Shown here: piece after piece, positions 1 through 9,250 of the stretch
Layout: the number at the start of each line of letters is the position of its first letter
How positions within the stretch are numbered: position 1 is the first letter of the stretch
Source: Bacteroides finegoldii DSM 17565
Lineage (GTDB): Bacteria; Bacteroidota; Bacteroidia; Bacteroidales; Bacteroidaceae
Assembly: GCF_000156195.1 (NCBI RefSeq)
Contig: NZ_GG688319.1
Span: 251,364 to 315,363 of the forward strand
Direction: 5' to 3'
DNA: 64,000 nt
Position numbers and translations under genes: made by a program
The notes under the pieces: generated by a model
The model's database searches: none
Seen by the model: the letters and a program-made list of their open reading frames with translations, nothing else
Told to the model about the DNA's origin: nothing

Positions 1-993
1 CTCATAATACTTGTTATCGTCACCACGAAAGATAACAGAATCAGTCAAAGCAGACTTCTTCAACTTGCCTTCTTTAATGAGTTGCTGCTTTTCCAATTTT
101 ATCTGTTCAAGTAACTCTTCGCCAGTTCCTTCTTCTGCTATTTGTTGTACAAGCCGACCTTGAACAGCTTCTTGTAGGATGGATTTTTTGAGATTTCCTA
201 GAAGCTCTACATTTAATTTATCTAATGCCTCTTGAGATTTTGCATATCGATCGATAAAAGGTAATATTTCTTGAAGTTTTTTATCTATTTCATATTGCTC
301 GTTAGTAGGTGGAAGTGGAATTAGAAGATTTAATATATGCTCACGGCTAATTCCAGGGATAACACCTTGTGCATTAGAAATTATCGTTTGCAAATTAGCT
401 TCAACTACAGATTTAACATATGATAGACTTATCGCATTGGAGAAATTTCTAATAATTTGAATTTGTCTAGCAATATGTATTTTATCTACATTACAGATGC
501 ACATTTTCCCAACTCCTGAACCTTTACAAACAATAAGTAAATCTCCTAATTTTCCTATTACCGTAGGAGTTTCAGTCCAACGATTTATTGCCAAATTCCC
601 ATTCACAATATTACTTGCTCCTGTAATATAGGGAATTCCTTGATTACTCGAATTATACTTTTCAGGAATAAAGTCTTGCCCTGATAGCAGTTCTATAACA
701 TTTGACAGTTTACTCCATTCCCATCCCTTTGGAATCTCAAACGGACTCTCCTCGTCAATGCACTTCACCTCCCCGGTAGCGAGAAACTTCTCATAATAGG
801 AATTGTCATCACCTCTAAAAATAAACGACTCGTTCTTATCCTTCTTAATTTTTCCCTCCTTAACAAGGCGAGCTTTCTCTGTCCGAATCTTCTCTAACAA
901 AACCGATGCAGGTTCATCATTAGGGTCTTGAGGTACAAGTTTTCCCTGTATAGCCCACTGAAGTATACTATTCTTTAATTGCTTACCATTCAT
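1..993 (-). CDS. hsdS: Type I restriction enzyme specificity subunit HsdS (3' end beyond the left edge)
   Basis: HsdS supplies sequence recognition to the HsdR2M2S complex. The frame is open for 331 codons from the ATG at 993 to the window edge, so the protein is partial. A short N-terminal helical segment (LKNSILQWAIQGKLVPQ) is followed by a linker containing FRGDDNSYYEKF, then the canonical entry into target-recognition domain 1 (PFEIPKGWEW, about residue 82). After that domain a second copy of the same segment appears (LKKSILQEAVQGRLVQQ ... FRGDDNKYYE) at the left edge, which is the usual two-fold repeat of HsdS; the second recognition domain must lie outside. The gene begins 5 bp after the hsdM stop and is the last gene of the operon. 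The repeated segments are where specificity shuffling happens in other Bacteroides loci, but no inverted partner is visible here. Confidence 0.93.
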   Translation of the reverse strand, partial: MNGKQLKNSILQWAIQGKLVPQDPNDEPASVLLEKIRTEKARLVKEGKIKKDKNESFIFRGDDNSYYEKFLATGEVKCIDEESPFEIPKGWEWSKLSNVIELLSGQDFIPEKYNSSNQGIPYITGASNIVNGNLAINRWTETPTVIGKLGDLLIVCKGSGVGKMCICNVDKIHIARQIQIIRNFSNAISLSYVKSVVEANLQTIISNAQGVIPGISREHILNLLIPLPPTNEQYEIDKKLQEILPFIDRYAKSQEALDKLNVELLGNLKKSILQEAVQGRLVQQIAEEGTGEELLEQIKLEKQQLIKEGKLKKSALTDSVIFRGDDNKYYE

Positions 994-998
994 AAGGA

Positions 999-2516
999 TT
1001 AATCAAGTTTGATTTCAATACCCAGCAGCTTCTGTATTTCAGCCAATGTTTTATCTATCTCATAATCAAGAGCTGCACGCTTCTTAAAATAATTAGCAAG
1101 CAATTCTGCAGGTGGTAAGATTTCTTCCTCATCTTTAGGAAATTTACATTGATCAAAATTACAATCAAGTGAAATCAAATCTTGAACAGAAAAACAACGA
1201 GATTTCTCATTTCCATCTTGGCTTACAATCTCTTTCCTATCGTTCCACCACTCTTTTATTGGTTGACAATGCTCTAACTTCATTGGTTTTGTCTTAGAGA
1301 AGTGCTTATATCCATCAGGCATATCAAGACGATAAAACCAAGTTTCTTTTGTTGAATACCCATCAGGAGCATCTTCAACCCTTTCATTATTGAAAAAAAG
1401 AATATTTGTAGCAATACTTGTATAAGGAGAAAAAATACTTCCAGGCAAACGAATAATAGTATGTAAATTAAAATCTTTTAATAGCTTCGTTTTAATTGCA
1501 AGCTTCGCACCGTCTACACCAAACAAAAATCCATCAGGTACAATTACTGCCGCACGACCATTGGCTTTCAAACGGTACATTATCAATACCATAAATAAAT
1601 CCGCAGTTTCACTACTACGCATATCTGAAGGAAAGTTATTTTTAACGCTCGCTTCAGTACTACCACCATAAGGTGGATTCATTGCAATAACATTAACCTT
1701 GTCGCATTCTTTAAAATCCCCAACCCTTGTACCCAAAGAATCACAATGAATAATATTAGGAGCTTCAATATCATGCACTAAAAGATTAGTGATTGATAAA
1801 AGATATGGCAAAGGTTTCCATTCTTGCCCTATTACGGCTGTCTGGAATAACTTAACATCATTTGTCGTTTTAACTTGCTTATACAAATGATTTAATGCAG
1901 ATGTAAGAAAGCCTCCCGTTCCTGACGTAAAATCTCCAAAAGACTCTCCTAGTTGAGGATTTAGTATTTCCACCATAAAATCAGTCAGTGCACGAGGAGT
2001 ATAAAACTCTCCGGCATTCCCCGCAGATTGTAAATCCTTCAAAATGCCTTCATATATATCACCGAATGTATGACGGTCTTCAACATCTGAAAAATCAATC
2101 TCATCTATGACATTAACCACTTGACGAAGCAAAATTCCATTCTTCATGTACTGGTTAAGGTCTGAAAAGATTTCTTTCACTATAGTTTTGCCTCTTGGAG
2201 TATCTTCATTTACTGGTAAGGCCTTAAGGGTAGGAAAAAGCCTTGCATTTACAAATTCCAATAAAGCGTCCCCAGTAAGTGCTTCCCCATCTGCATTATC
2301 AACTGCCCAGTTTCTCCACCTTAGCTCTTCTGGAATAATTGATTTAAATTCCTTTTTTTCACGGCGACTTTTATACTCCCACGTTTCTTCCTGTGCATCA
2401 TAAACTTTTAGGAAGAATAGCCAAACCATTTGTTCAATACGCTGTGCATCACCACTAATACCTGCGTCTTGACGCATTATATTCTGTAATCGTTTTATTA
2501 TATTATTAACTGCCAT
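999..2516 (-). CDS. hsdM: Type I restriction-modification DNA methyltransferase HsdM
   Basis: N6-adenine methyltransferase subunit (505 aa) of the type I system, which modifies host sites and forms the core of the restriction complex. An N-terminal helical HsdM_N-type region (residues 1-130) precedes the catalytic domain. S-adenosylmethionine motif I is DFTSGTGGF (195-203) and catalytic motif IV is NPPY (280-283), preceded by the conserved GEFYTPR (169-175). The gene sits 3 bp after the hsdR stop and 5 bp before hsdS, so all three are one transcript. Length and motifs are normal and nothing appears disrupted. Confidence 0.96.
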   Translation of the reverse strand: MAVNNIIKRLQNIMRQDAGISGDAQRIEQMVWLFFLKVYDAQEETWEYKSRREKKEFKSIIPEELRWRNWAVDNADGEALTGDALLEFVNARLFPTLKALPVNEDTPRGKTIVKEIFSDLNQYMKNGILLRQVVNVIDEIDFSDVEDRHTFGDIYEGILKDLQSAGNAGEFYTPRALTDFMVEILNPQLGESFGDFTSGTGGFLTSALNHLYKQVKTTNDVKLFQTAVIGQEWKPLPYLLSITNLLVHDIEAPNIIHCDSLGTRVGDFKECDKVNVIAMNPPYGGSTEASVKNNFPSDMRSSETADLFMVLIMYRLKANGRAAVIVPDGFLFGVDGAKLAIKTKLLKDFNLHTIIRLPGSIFSPYTSIATNILFFNNERVEDAPDGYSTKETWFYRLDMPDGYKHFSKTKPMKLEHCQPIKEWWNDRKEIVSQDGNEKSRCFSVQDLISLDCNFDQCKFPKDEEEILPPAELLANYFKKRAALDYEIDKTLAEIQKLLGIEIKLD

Positions 2517-2519
2517 AAA

Positions 2520-4826
2520 TTATGCTACATATAATTCGTTTTCTAAATCTTTAAGTGCTTTTTCAAATTTCTCCCATCCACCAAACAACTTAACTATCTT
2601 TTGAGGTTTACCGATTGTATTAAAAGGAGGGGTATCAAGTATATCCTCATTCTCAAATTCCAAAATGCCTTTATCAGCATATTTATCTAACAATGCTTCT
2701 AAAACTTGTTTAGCCACACCTTCATATCTAGATAAATAATCTCTCTTCTTTACATTATTAGCACGTTCCTTTCGCGTAAGTGGTTGCTTATCAAAAGCCA
2801 CATGACATATTATATCAAAAATGTCTGCATTAAGCAAATCAGGACGCTTTTCACGAACCGCATCAAGTAAAACATTGTATTCTTTAAGTTCATCAACAAT
2901 AACTTTCTTCTTATCAGCAGCAGTCCAGTTCTTTATAAACTCATCCAACGTAGCATACTTACCTCGAATATTCTTACGTGTAAAATCTGTTAAACTTTCA
3001 GTAACAAGAGTATGCCCATCAGCACCAAGATATGAAACTATTTCTGTGTTTATCTGAACATTTTTTCCATTAATGTAATATTTCTTGAGACCATATTCCC
3101 TTTGAGGTTGATCATGTGATACAGTCCGACGCGGACGATATGGAGGATACGTTTTACTCCCTCCACCTTCCAACTCTGGATCACCATCAAATTCTGGATC
3201 TTTAAACAATTGGGTCACATTCCTGAAATCAAGAATTTCAAAATGCCACTTCCCCTTATCAGTACGCAACCGAGTACCACGCCCCACAATCTGCTTAAAT
3301 TCCGTCATAGAACCTATTTCTTTATCAATAACAATAAGTCCGCATGTTTTACAATCAACACCAGTAGAAAGCATCTCGGAAGTCGTAACGAGCGTTGGAT
3401 ATGGTTGATCTGGATCTATAAAATTATCAAGCTGTTTCTTCCCAATATTCTCATCTCCAGTGATACGCATAATATAGCGAGAATCCTTCTTGCACAAATC
3501 AGAGTTATAATTAACCAAAAGTTGCCGCATCGCCTCCGCTTCTTCTATATCTGCACAAAAGATTATAGATTTTGTCATGCGTCCTATTCTATGGAGCATT
3601 TTAGTTATGCGTCGAGCAACAATATCTCGGCGTTGCATAATAACTAACTCACGTCCAAATGTTTTCCGGTTATAAAAACCAGCTTTAATGAGATTACCTT
3701 TTATATCCAACTCATCTTCCTCGGGCGTCCATCCTTCTAAATCGATATTCAAAAAAGAGTTAGTTACTCTATACGGAGCTAAAAAACCATCTTCAATACC
3801 TTGCTTTAATGAGTATGTATACAAAGGCTCATTGAAATAGTCAAGATTATTAGCTCCTTCTTTTACTTTAGGGGTTGCAGTCATACCAATCTGAGTTGCG
3901 GAAGAAAAATACTCTAACACTTTTCGCCACTCCGATTCATCTTTAGCACTTCCACGATGACACTCATCTACAAGAATCAAATCAAAGAAAGTTGATTTGA
4001 ACTCTTTAAAAGGATCGGGAATATTCTCGTCATAAGAAACTAATTGTTGATATAGAGCCATATATATTTCAAAAGAAGAGTCCATATTCTTCTTTTGAAT
4101 CTTCGTCATAACTTTTTTAAAAGGCTTAAAATCTTGAGCCATAGTCTGATCTATCAAGACATTTCTATCTGCAAGATATAAGACTCGCCTTTTTAATCCA
4201 GATTTTGTCAACCGATGAATAATCTGGAAAGCTGTAAAAGTCTTTCCTGTACCTGTTGCCATTACCAATAAAATTCGATTTTGTCCACGGGCAACAGCTT
4301 CAATTGTTCTATTTATAGCTATTCGCTGATAATAACGAGGAATGTTAGTATGAGCATCCCAATAATAAGGTTCTTCAATAGCCTTTATTTCTTCCGAAGT
4401 ATATTTTTTAGAATCACGTAAACGTTTTAACAGTTCATCAGGAGTTGGAAACTCATCTATATTAATATTAGTTTCCTTACCAGTAAGAAAATCATGCTCA
4501 ATAAAACCGTCTCCATTAGAACTGTAAGCAAAAGGTATATCCAGAATTTTCGCATAGTCCATTGCCTGTTGCAGTCCAGCTCCCACAGCTTTATTATTAT
4601 CTTTTGCCTCAACTATAGCAATAGGATTATTTGCAGAATAATGCAATAAATAGTCAACTTTCTTTCCTTGTTTCCGGGCATGAACATTCCCTTGAAATAT
4701 TACTCGCCCATCAGTAAAGTAATATTCCATCTTTATGAGTTCTTTTTGCCATCCTGCCTTTTCAACAATAGCTGGAGTTATAAAACGTAATTTTATATCT
4801 TCCTCTGTTAATGACTTCTTATCCAT
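2520..4826 (-). CDS. hsdR: Type I restriction endonuclease subunit HsdR
   Basis: ATP-dependent translocase and nuclease subunit. An N-terminal PD-(D/E)xK-like nuclease region shows VDYLLHYS...IVEAK. The superfamily 2 helicase follows, with Walker A ATGTGKT, the DECH box in LILVDECHRGS, and motif VI IVGRGTRL. The C-terminal part resembles EcoEI-type HsdR C-terminal domains. I start at the ATG at 4826 (MDKKSLTEE) rather than the upstream in-frame TTG at 4874, because a -7-like box lies at 4872-4879 and would place the TTG upstream of the transcript start. This gives 768 aa. It is the first gene of the hsdRMS operon. Confidence 0.94.
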   Translation of the reverse strand: MDKKSLTEEDIKLRFITPAIVEKAGWQKELIKMEYYFTDGRVIFQGNVHARKQGKKVDYLLHYSANNPIAIVEAKDNNKAVGAGLQQAMDYAKILDIPFAYSSNGDGFIEHDFLTGKETNINIDEFPTPDELLKRLRDSKKYTSEEIKAIEEPYYWDAHTNIPRYYQRIAINRTIEAVARGQNRILLVMATGTGKTFTAFQIIHRLTKSGLKRRVLYLADRNVLIDQTMAQDFKPFKKVMTKIQKKNMDSSFEIYMALYQQLVSYDENIPDPFKEFKSTFFDLILVDECHRGSAKDESEWRKVLEYFSSATQIGMTATPKVKEGANNLDYFNEPLYTYSLKQGIEDGFLAPYRVTNSFLNIDLEGWTPEEDELDIKGNLIKAGFYNRKTFGRELVIMQRRDIVARRITKMLHRIGRMTKSIIFCADIEEAEAMRQLLVNYNSDLCKKDSRYIMRITGDENIGKKQLDNFIDPDQPYPTLVTTSEMLSTGVDCKTCGLIVIDKEIGSMTEFKQIVGRGTRLRTDKGKWHFEILDFRNVTQLFKDPEFDGDPELEGGGSKTYPPYRPRRTVSHDQPQREYGLKKYYINGKNVQINTEIVSYLGADGHTLVTESLTDFTRKNIRGKYATLDEFIKNWTAADKKKVIVDELKEYNVLLDAVREKRPDLLNADIFDIICHVAFDKQPLTRKERANNVKKRDYLSRYEGVAKQVLEALLDKYADKGILEFENEDILDTPPFNTIGKPQKIVKLFGGWEKFEKALKDLENELYVA

Positions 4827-4871
4827 ATACCTAACACTTAACTTCTTATAATTGTGTATTATCGGAAGTTG

Positions 4872-4879
4872 CAAATCTA
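4872..4879 (-). promoter_or_regulatory. Putative -7 box for hsdRMS
   Basis: Read on the minus strand this is TAGATTTG, matching TAnnTTTG, 45 nt upstream of the chosen hsdR ATG. A TTG lies upstream but at shorter than ideal spacing, so the -33 element is uncertain. Confidence 0.4.
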
Positions 4880-5206
4880 ATTAAAATAATTAACAAGAAG
4901 AAATTATTTACTCGTTTTTGTAGAAATAATGTAATTACATAGTTTTACCAGGGGTAACACATATATTTCACAAACGATACCTAAATTAAATAATCATCCT
5001 TCTGCAATGTTTAAGAAGATATTTTCCTCACAAAAAATCAGATGACTAAAAGTTACTTTCCGTACAATTCAAAGAATAAAACTAGAGATAAAATTCAGTA
5101 CCATGTTTAATATATTGTTTACCCAAACTAACAATAAATTTCATCAAATAAAATAACCAAAACTACAGAAACAAAAACATACACTAAAAAATAAAGCACA
5201 CTTTCA
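4880..5206. other. AT-rich divergent intergenic region
   Basis: About 330 bp between hsdR (minus) and the first XRE gene (plus). It is very AT-rich and has no open frame that I can support. It is presumably the control region of both divergent units and a natural operator site for the adjacent XRE proteins, but I see no convincing palindromic operator. Confidence 0.35.
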
Positions 5207-5236
5207 TTTGAATTAAACTGTTTCTTGTTATCTTTG
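5207..5236 (+). promoter_or_regulatory. Promoter of the tandem XRE genes
   Basis: A -33 TTTG at 5207-5210 and a -7 TATCTTTG at 5229-5236 are separated by 18 bp. The predicted transcript would start near 5242 and give a leader of about 25 nt to the ATG at 5267. Confidence 0.65.
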
Positions 5237-5266
5237 CCTAGACGTATTCATTTAAAGAACAATAAT

Positions 5267-5674
5267 ATGGATGTTGAAATAAAAGAGAAAGAAAACCGGA
5301 GACATGTCGGACGCAATTTACAAAGGATTCGTGTATATTTAGGCATGAAACAGGAAGCGCTGGCTGCCGATCTTGGTGTAAATCAGCAGGTCATTTCAAA
5401 GATTGAGAAACAAGAGGAAATAGAAGAAGGCTTTCTAAAAAGAATTGCTGAAGTATTGGGAATATCCGAAGAAGTCATTAAAGACTTTGATGTTGAAAAG
5501 ACGATTTTCAATATTAATCATCATAATTATAAGGATGCAAATATCTCTGAAGGTGCTACTACATACGCCATCGTTCAACAAATAAATCCACTTGAAAAAA
5601 TAGTTGAGTTATATGAGCGTTTGTTGAAAAGTGAGCAAGATAAAATTGAGATCCTGAAAAAATATATGAAATAA
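5267..5674 (+). CDS. XRE-family helix-turn-helix regulator (first of a tandem pair)
   Basis: 135-aa regulator. Residues about 12-70 form a Cro/C1-type HTH (LQRIRVYLGMKQEALAADLG ... QQVISKIEKQ). The C-terminal tail (EKIVELYERLLKSEQDKIEILKKYMK) is a predicted amphipathic coiled coil for oligomerisation. I use the ATG at 5267; an in-frame TTG at 5225 overlaps the promoter and cannot be the start. The following gene is a clear paralogue 35 bp downstream with the same layout, so the two are probably co-transcribed. The position between a restriction system and the inverted-repeat element suggests control of one of them, but the sequence does not show which. Confidence 0.85.
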   Translation: MDVEIKEKENRRHVGRNLQRIRVYLGMKQEALAADLGVNQQVISKIEKQEEIEEGFLKRIAEVLGISEEVIKDFDVEKTIFNINHHNYKDANISEGATTYAIVQQINPLEKIVELYERLLKSEQDKIEILKKYMK

Positions 5675-5709
5675 TCACTACTAGATTCAGCAATCTAATA
5701 TATAGAAGA

Positions 5710-6108
5710 ATGGAAACAATAGAAAATATAAAATCAAATCACCTTCACCTTGGAAAAAAGATAGAACGTGTACGCAGACTTCGCGGTATGACTCAAACGG
5801 AGCTAGGCGAATTGTTAGGAATAACCAAGCAAGCTGTTTCAAAAATGGAACAAACCGAGAAAATTGATGATGAACGATTAGAAAAAATCGCCTCTGCATT
5901 AGGAGTTACTACCGACGGATTGAAAGAGTATAACGAAGAAACGGTTTTATATAACACAAATAATTTTTACGAGAATTGCGGTGTAAAAAATGCAATTGGT
6001 AATAACCAAACATTCAATAATTTTCCCATAGAACAAACGATTGAACTCTTTGAGAAACTGTTAGAGAAACAGAAAGAACAATTTGAGAGCTTAAAAAAAG
6101 AGAAATAG
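5710..6108 (+). CDS. XRE-family helix-turn-helix regulator (second of a tandem pair)
   Basis: 132-aa paralogue of the upstream regulator. The HTH is at about residues 13-70 (IERVRRLRGMTQTELGELLGI ... QAVSKMEQTEK), followed by an Asn-rich linker (YNTNNFYENCGVKNAIGNNQTF) and a coiled-coil tail that starts IEQTIELFEKLLEKQ. The reading frame stops just after an A7 run at 6093-6099. A -1 shift in that run opens a further 59 codons of coiled coil ending at 6278 (separate entry), so the protein may be longer than annotated. Confidence 0.83.
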   Translation: METIENIKSNHLHLGKKIERVRRLRGMTQTELGELLGITKQAVSKMEQTEKIDDERLEKIASALGVTTDGLKEYNEETVLYNTNNFYENCGVKNAIGNNQTFNNFPIEQTIELFEKLLEKQKEQFESLKKEK

Positions 6109-6278
6109 ATGACCTTTATAAAATACTCAACTTCGTTTATAACAATTATTTCCCTAAGGGAGTTGTAGATGAATTGATTTCCTCAAAGAACAAAGAAATT
6201 GATTGGCTAAAAATAGAGATAAAGAACCTTAAACAAGAAAGAGAAACCTTGCTGCAAATAATTAGGGATATGTATTGA
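6093..6278 (+). other. -1-frame coiled-coil extension of the second XRE gene
   Basis: From the slippery A7 run (codons TTA AAA AAA GAG) a -1 shift replaces the last two residues and the stop with AGA GAA ATA GAT and stays open to the TGA at 6276-6278, adding 59 codons. The encoded segment is hydrophilic and heptad-like (VVDELISSKNKEIDWLKIEI, then NLKQERETLLQIIRDMY), continuing the coiled coil already begun upstream. Three explanations fit: programmed ribosomal slippage at A AAA AAA, a decayed longer gene that lost one A, or a missed base in the run. No independent start codon serves this segment. Confidence 0.5.
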
Positions 6279-6367
6279 GTATCCCTAATTACCAAATGTT
6301 GATAAGAAATCCCTATTACATACAAATAAAACAATCCCAACGCTTCCCATTCCCAAAATAAAGTCCT

Positions 6368-6375
6368 ACTTTTGT
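6368..6375 (+). promoter_or_regulatory. Putative -7 box of the DUF6078 gene
   Basis: TACTTTTG fits the Bacteroides -7 pattern 59 nt upstream of the ATG at 6435. I see no good -33 partner. Confidence 0.35.
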
Positions 6376-6434
6376 GAAGAATTCTGTTTGCTATATTTAC
6401 AACAGTATTTCACAAATAAAATAAGCCCAACAAG

Positions 6435-6869
6435 ATGAAAGAAGAACCCGACAGTCTGTCTGTCCCTTACAATTTTGCCCGTTGCTTCAACGCTCAATGT
6501 CCACAAGCCCCCAAATGCCTGCGCCACATAGCTACACAACTTGATACAGCCGACAACCTATATATCACTATCATTAATCCGGCACGTTATCCTGCGGATG
6601 GGAATCAGTGCGAATGTTTCAAGACTGCTGTCAAAGTTCATGTGGCATGGGGACTAAAACGGTTGCTTGACAGAATCCCTTATGAAGATGCGGTCAGTAT
6701 CAGAATACAAATGGTCGGACACTATGGAAAAACGGGATATTATCGGTTCTATCGTGGAGAACGGGGGCTTATGCCTAAAGACCAAGCCTACATCAGACAA
6801 TTATTCCGTAATAAAGGGATAAAAGAAGAACCAACTTACCAACGCTACACAGAAGAATATATTTGGTAA
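6435..6869 (+). CDS. DUF6078 family protein
   Basis: 144 aa, function unknown. The N-terminal third has a tight Cys/His cluster (ARCFNAQCPQAPKCLRH, then NQCECF) that could bind a metal. The middle is a conserved-looking helical and strand region with VHVAWGLKRLLDRIP and GHYGKTGYYRFYRGERGL, followed by a basic tail. I recognise the family as a Bacteroidales-specific DUF; no role is known to me. It converges on the VirE-type gene, and its stop codon is only 4 bp from the outer end of the left 100-bp inverted repeat, so it is either just outside that element or a passenger beside it. Confidence 0.75.
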   Translation: MKEEPDSLSVPYNFARCFNAQCPQAPKCLRHIATQLDTADNLYITIINPARYPADGNQCECFKTAVKVHVAWGLKRLLDRIPYEDAVSIRIQMVGHYGKTGYYRFYRGERGLMPKDQAYIRQLFRNKGIKEEPTYQRYTEEYIW

Positions 6870-6873
6870 GTTG

Positions 6874-6973
6874 CTGTCATCTGTCACAGTTTAGGAGTTA
6901 ATAGTTTAGTAATAAACCGATAAGCCCGTGACAGCAAGAGGTGACAGCAGGGTGATGGCATTTTTGCCGTCAC
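6874..6973 (+). repeat. Left 100-bp inverted repeat of the VirE element
   Basis: Begins CTGTCATCTGTCACAG (6874-6889), then a 38-bp spacer, then two direct copies of GTGACAGCA (6928-6936 and 6940-6948). The inner end is a hairpin with arms GTGATGGCA and TGCCGTCAC. It overlaps the last codon and stop of the VirE-type gene, so on transcripts of that gene the hairpin lies at the 3' end. Confidence 0.85.
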
Positions 6974-9060
6974 CTGGTTATTAGTCTTACAACATGATAA
7001 AGCGTACCGCTACGCGTATGTTTGGAAGGTATTTCTTGCTTTTTCAGTATTCTTCCGAAGGAATTAACCCTCTTGACAGACATCGGGATTGAACTGCCTT
7101 TTTGAATATCCTCCATAATCTCCGCTGGAGACAACCACTCCCCTTCTTCAGGCTGTGCGGCACGAAAATAACGGAAGAAAAGTTGCTCTTCCGGCGGGAC
7201 TTGTTCAAATTCACGGTTGTTTTCCATCATGATCTTTTCTTCCTCCTGATCGAACCAGTAACGTTCGCCATGTTCCAGTTCATACATAGCTTGTGCGTAA
7301 AGCTGCTCATAGTCTATCGGACGGTTGGTATCAATCACTCCGGTCACTTCGATGCAAATAAAACGACGGCTGCCGGAAGGGTCGGTCAACAAGTCTTTCT
7401 GATTACTTGTGGCTATGAATGAGGCGTAACGACGCATTTCAAGCACGGCACTGCCATGAGGTTTCTTCACATTCAATACTGGCTTTTGCAGAATATGTTT
7501 CAGAAAGCCTTGTTGTGTCGAACTCACCTGGTCAAATTCATCGATATTGATAAGCGCAAAACGATTGAGGTAAAGTTCAGCATCTTTCTTTCGGGAAAAA
7601 TCAATACTGTCGGTATAGTAGGAACGCTCGGAAGGAGGCATTATGCTCCGGCAAAAGGTGGATTTACGTGTTCCTTGCGGTCCGACGAGTAAGGGCGAAA
7701 CACTGTTTGCATACTTTTTATTGCTTCCTTTCCAATGAGAAACCATATTGAGGAACCAACGGTGGAACAAATCCATCCAATACGGATTCTTACAAGGGAC
7801 GGTGGCTGCCAATGCACGAATACGGTCTTTACCGTCCCATGCGGGAAGCCGGTAGAGAAAATCTTCCAACGGGTTGAATACAGGCACGCGATTGGAGTAA
7901 ATATAACGGCTAATATCCCTGTCCCACAAGGGGATGCCTTCCATTTGTGCATCCAAAGCAATGCTGTTCAACGCACGTTTGTCGAGAGGATTGAAGCGGA
8001 AACGGAAAGAAAGCCTTTCACGATATTCTACCTCGCCAATTTGGGTGTTATGGCGGAATTCATAGCGGCGTTTCATGAATTCTTCAGTCTGCAAGGCGAG
8101 TTGCTGCTCTTTGCTTAGGCTGATATTCTTGCCGAAGCCTTTGCACTCGGTATATATATTGCCAATCATTTGCCGGATAAGCTCTTCTTGTTTATACATA
8201 TAGAAGTGGAAAACGGTACGTTTCACGACTTCTTCTTGCGGAAGTCCCGAAGCAAAACAGTTTTTAGCCAGTTGGACAACTAAAGGATGCCATGTGTCTT
8301 CGCTCAATTCGAGCCCCGCTTCCCTAAGATCGGCATAAGCTTTCCGAAAAGCGGCTTCGAAAAGCATCAGGAAGGCATTTTCCGCATCATATCCCGGTAC
8401 GGCACGAGTCAATGGAGATTTCTCCGCCTGAACCGCTTCACGGAAAGTGGTTTCTTCGGGCATGGATGACGGTTGAGAGAGATAAAATTGAACAGAATTC
8501 GGACGATATATGATGTCCGGATCGTGGGATAATCGCGAATATTGTTCCAGAGTCGGTTCTTTGGGAAGTATATCGAATGGGATTTGGGGCTGATAACATT
8601 TCACAGCCAGTCGATAAGCATGGGCGTGGAATAGTTCCGCTTCTTCCCGTGTTTTGGGAAGCGAGTTGTCCGGTCGGGTGAAGGTAGTCCATATTTTCAC
8701 CGTTTTACCACTTGAACCCATAAAAACACAACGGGTTTGTGGCTGCTCACAGGCTTTTTGTTTCACTAAAGCGATTTCCGACTTATTGGACAAGGGACCG
8801 ATGGTCAGTTCTACAATACCGTTGTAGTTTTTCATCTGTTTCTGACCGTTTACCTTACGGAATTCAGCGGCAGGAATTATCTTGGGCAGTTTATCGGCAA
8901 ACATACACCGTTCATCGGAAAGAACATATCGCAGATGCTCTCTGAATGTAGAAACAGGACGGGATTTTATTTCTGTCTTTATCTTATTTACCAGTATATC
9001 AAGATCCATTACGCTGAGCGCTATCGTATCTTCATTCTTACGAAATTGAGTAATTTTCAT
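6970..9060 (-). CDS. BT4734/BF3469-family VirE-domain protein (primase-polymerase-like plus P-loop helicase-like)
   Basis: 696 aa. The N-terminal ~240 residues match what I know as the BT4734-like domain, related to archaeo-eukaryotic primase-polymerases. The C-terminal half is a VirE/VapE-type P-loop ATPase with Walker A GPQGTRKST and Walker B ALINIDEFD, followed by a sensor-like ATSNQKDL. This pairing is that of replication initiators in plasmids, phages and satellites. I chose the ATG at 9060 (MKITQFRKN) over the in-frame start at 9150, because family members as I recall them begin near this motif and the extension is atypical. The gene is alone between the two inverted repeats, with the iteron array about 190 bp upstream of its start. 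It probably acts on the repeats or iterons as initiator; biochemical function is not established. Confidence 0.8.
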   Translation of the reverse strand: MKITQFRKNEDTIALSVMDLDILVNKIKTEIKSRPVSTFREHLRYVLSDERCMFADKLPKIIPAAEFRKVNGQKQMKNYNGIVELTIGPLSNKSEIALVKQKACEQPQTRCVFMGSSGKTVKIWTTFTRPDNSLPKTREEAELFHAHAYRLAVKCYQPQIPFDILPKEPTLEQYSRLSHDPDIIYRPNSVQFYLSQPSSMPEETTFREAVQAEKSPLTRAVPGYDAENAFLMLFEAAFRKAYADLREAGLELSEDTWHPLVVQLAKNCFASGLPQEEVVKRTVFHFYMYKQEELIRQMIGNIYTECKGFGKNISLSKEQQLALQTEEFMKRRYEFRHNTQIGEVEYRERLSFRFRFNPLDKRALNSIALDAQMEGIPLWDRDISRYIYSNRVPVFNPLEDFLYRLPAWDGKDRIRALAATVPCKNPYWMDLFHRWFLNMVSHWKGSNKKYANSVSPLLVGPQGTRKSTFCRSIMPPSERSYYTDSIDFSRKKDAELYLNRFALINIDEFDQVSSTQQGFLKHILQKPVLNVKKPHGSAVLEMRRYASFIATSNQKDLLTDPSGSRRFICIEVTGVIDTNRPIDYEQLYAQAMYELEHGERYWFDQEEEKIMMENNREFEQVPPEEQLFFRYFRAAQPEEGEWLSPAEIMEDIQKGSSIPMSVKRVNSFGRILKKQEIPSKHTRSGTLYHVVRLITR

Positions 9061-9250
9061 TAATTTGATAATAAATTGTTTTGTCAGCGCCTTTGTGATC
9101 GTTGAGACTGCTAAATTACTCATATTATTCGGGACCGACAAGAAAAACAAGATTTTAATATAGAAAATTATTGATATATCAAGTGCCTATTTAGCCGAAA
9201 GAAACGGGATCGTTATCACTCAATTACGGTTCAAGTTATTTTTCTCTGCT

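Noticed and set aside
5225-5266. Upstream TTG start for the first XRE gene
   Set aside because: It falls within the -7 promoter box and lacks conservation; the ATG at 5267 is better.
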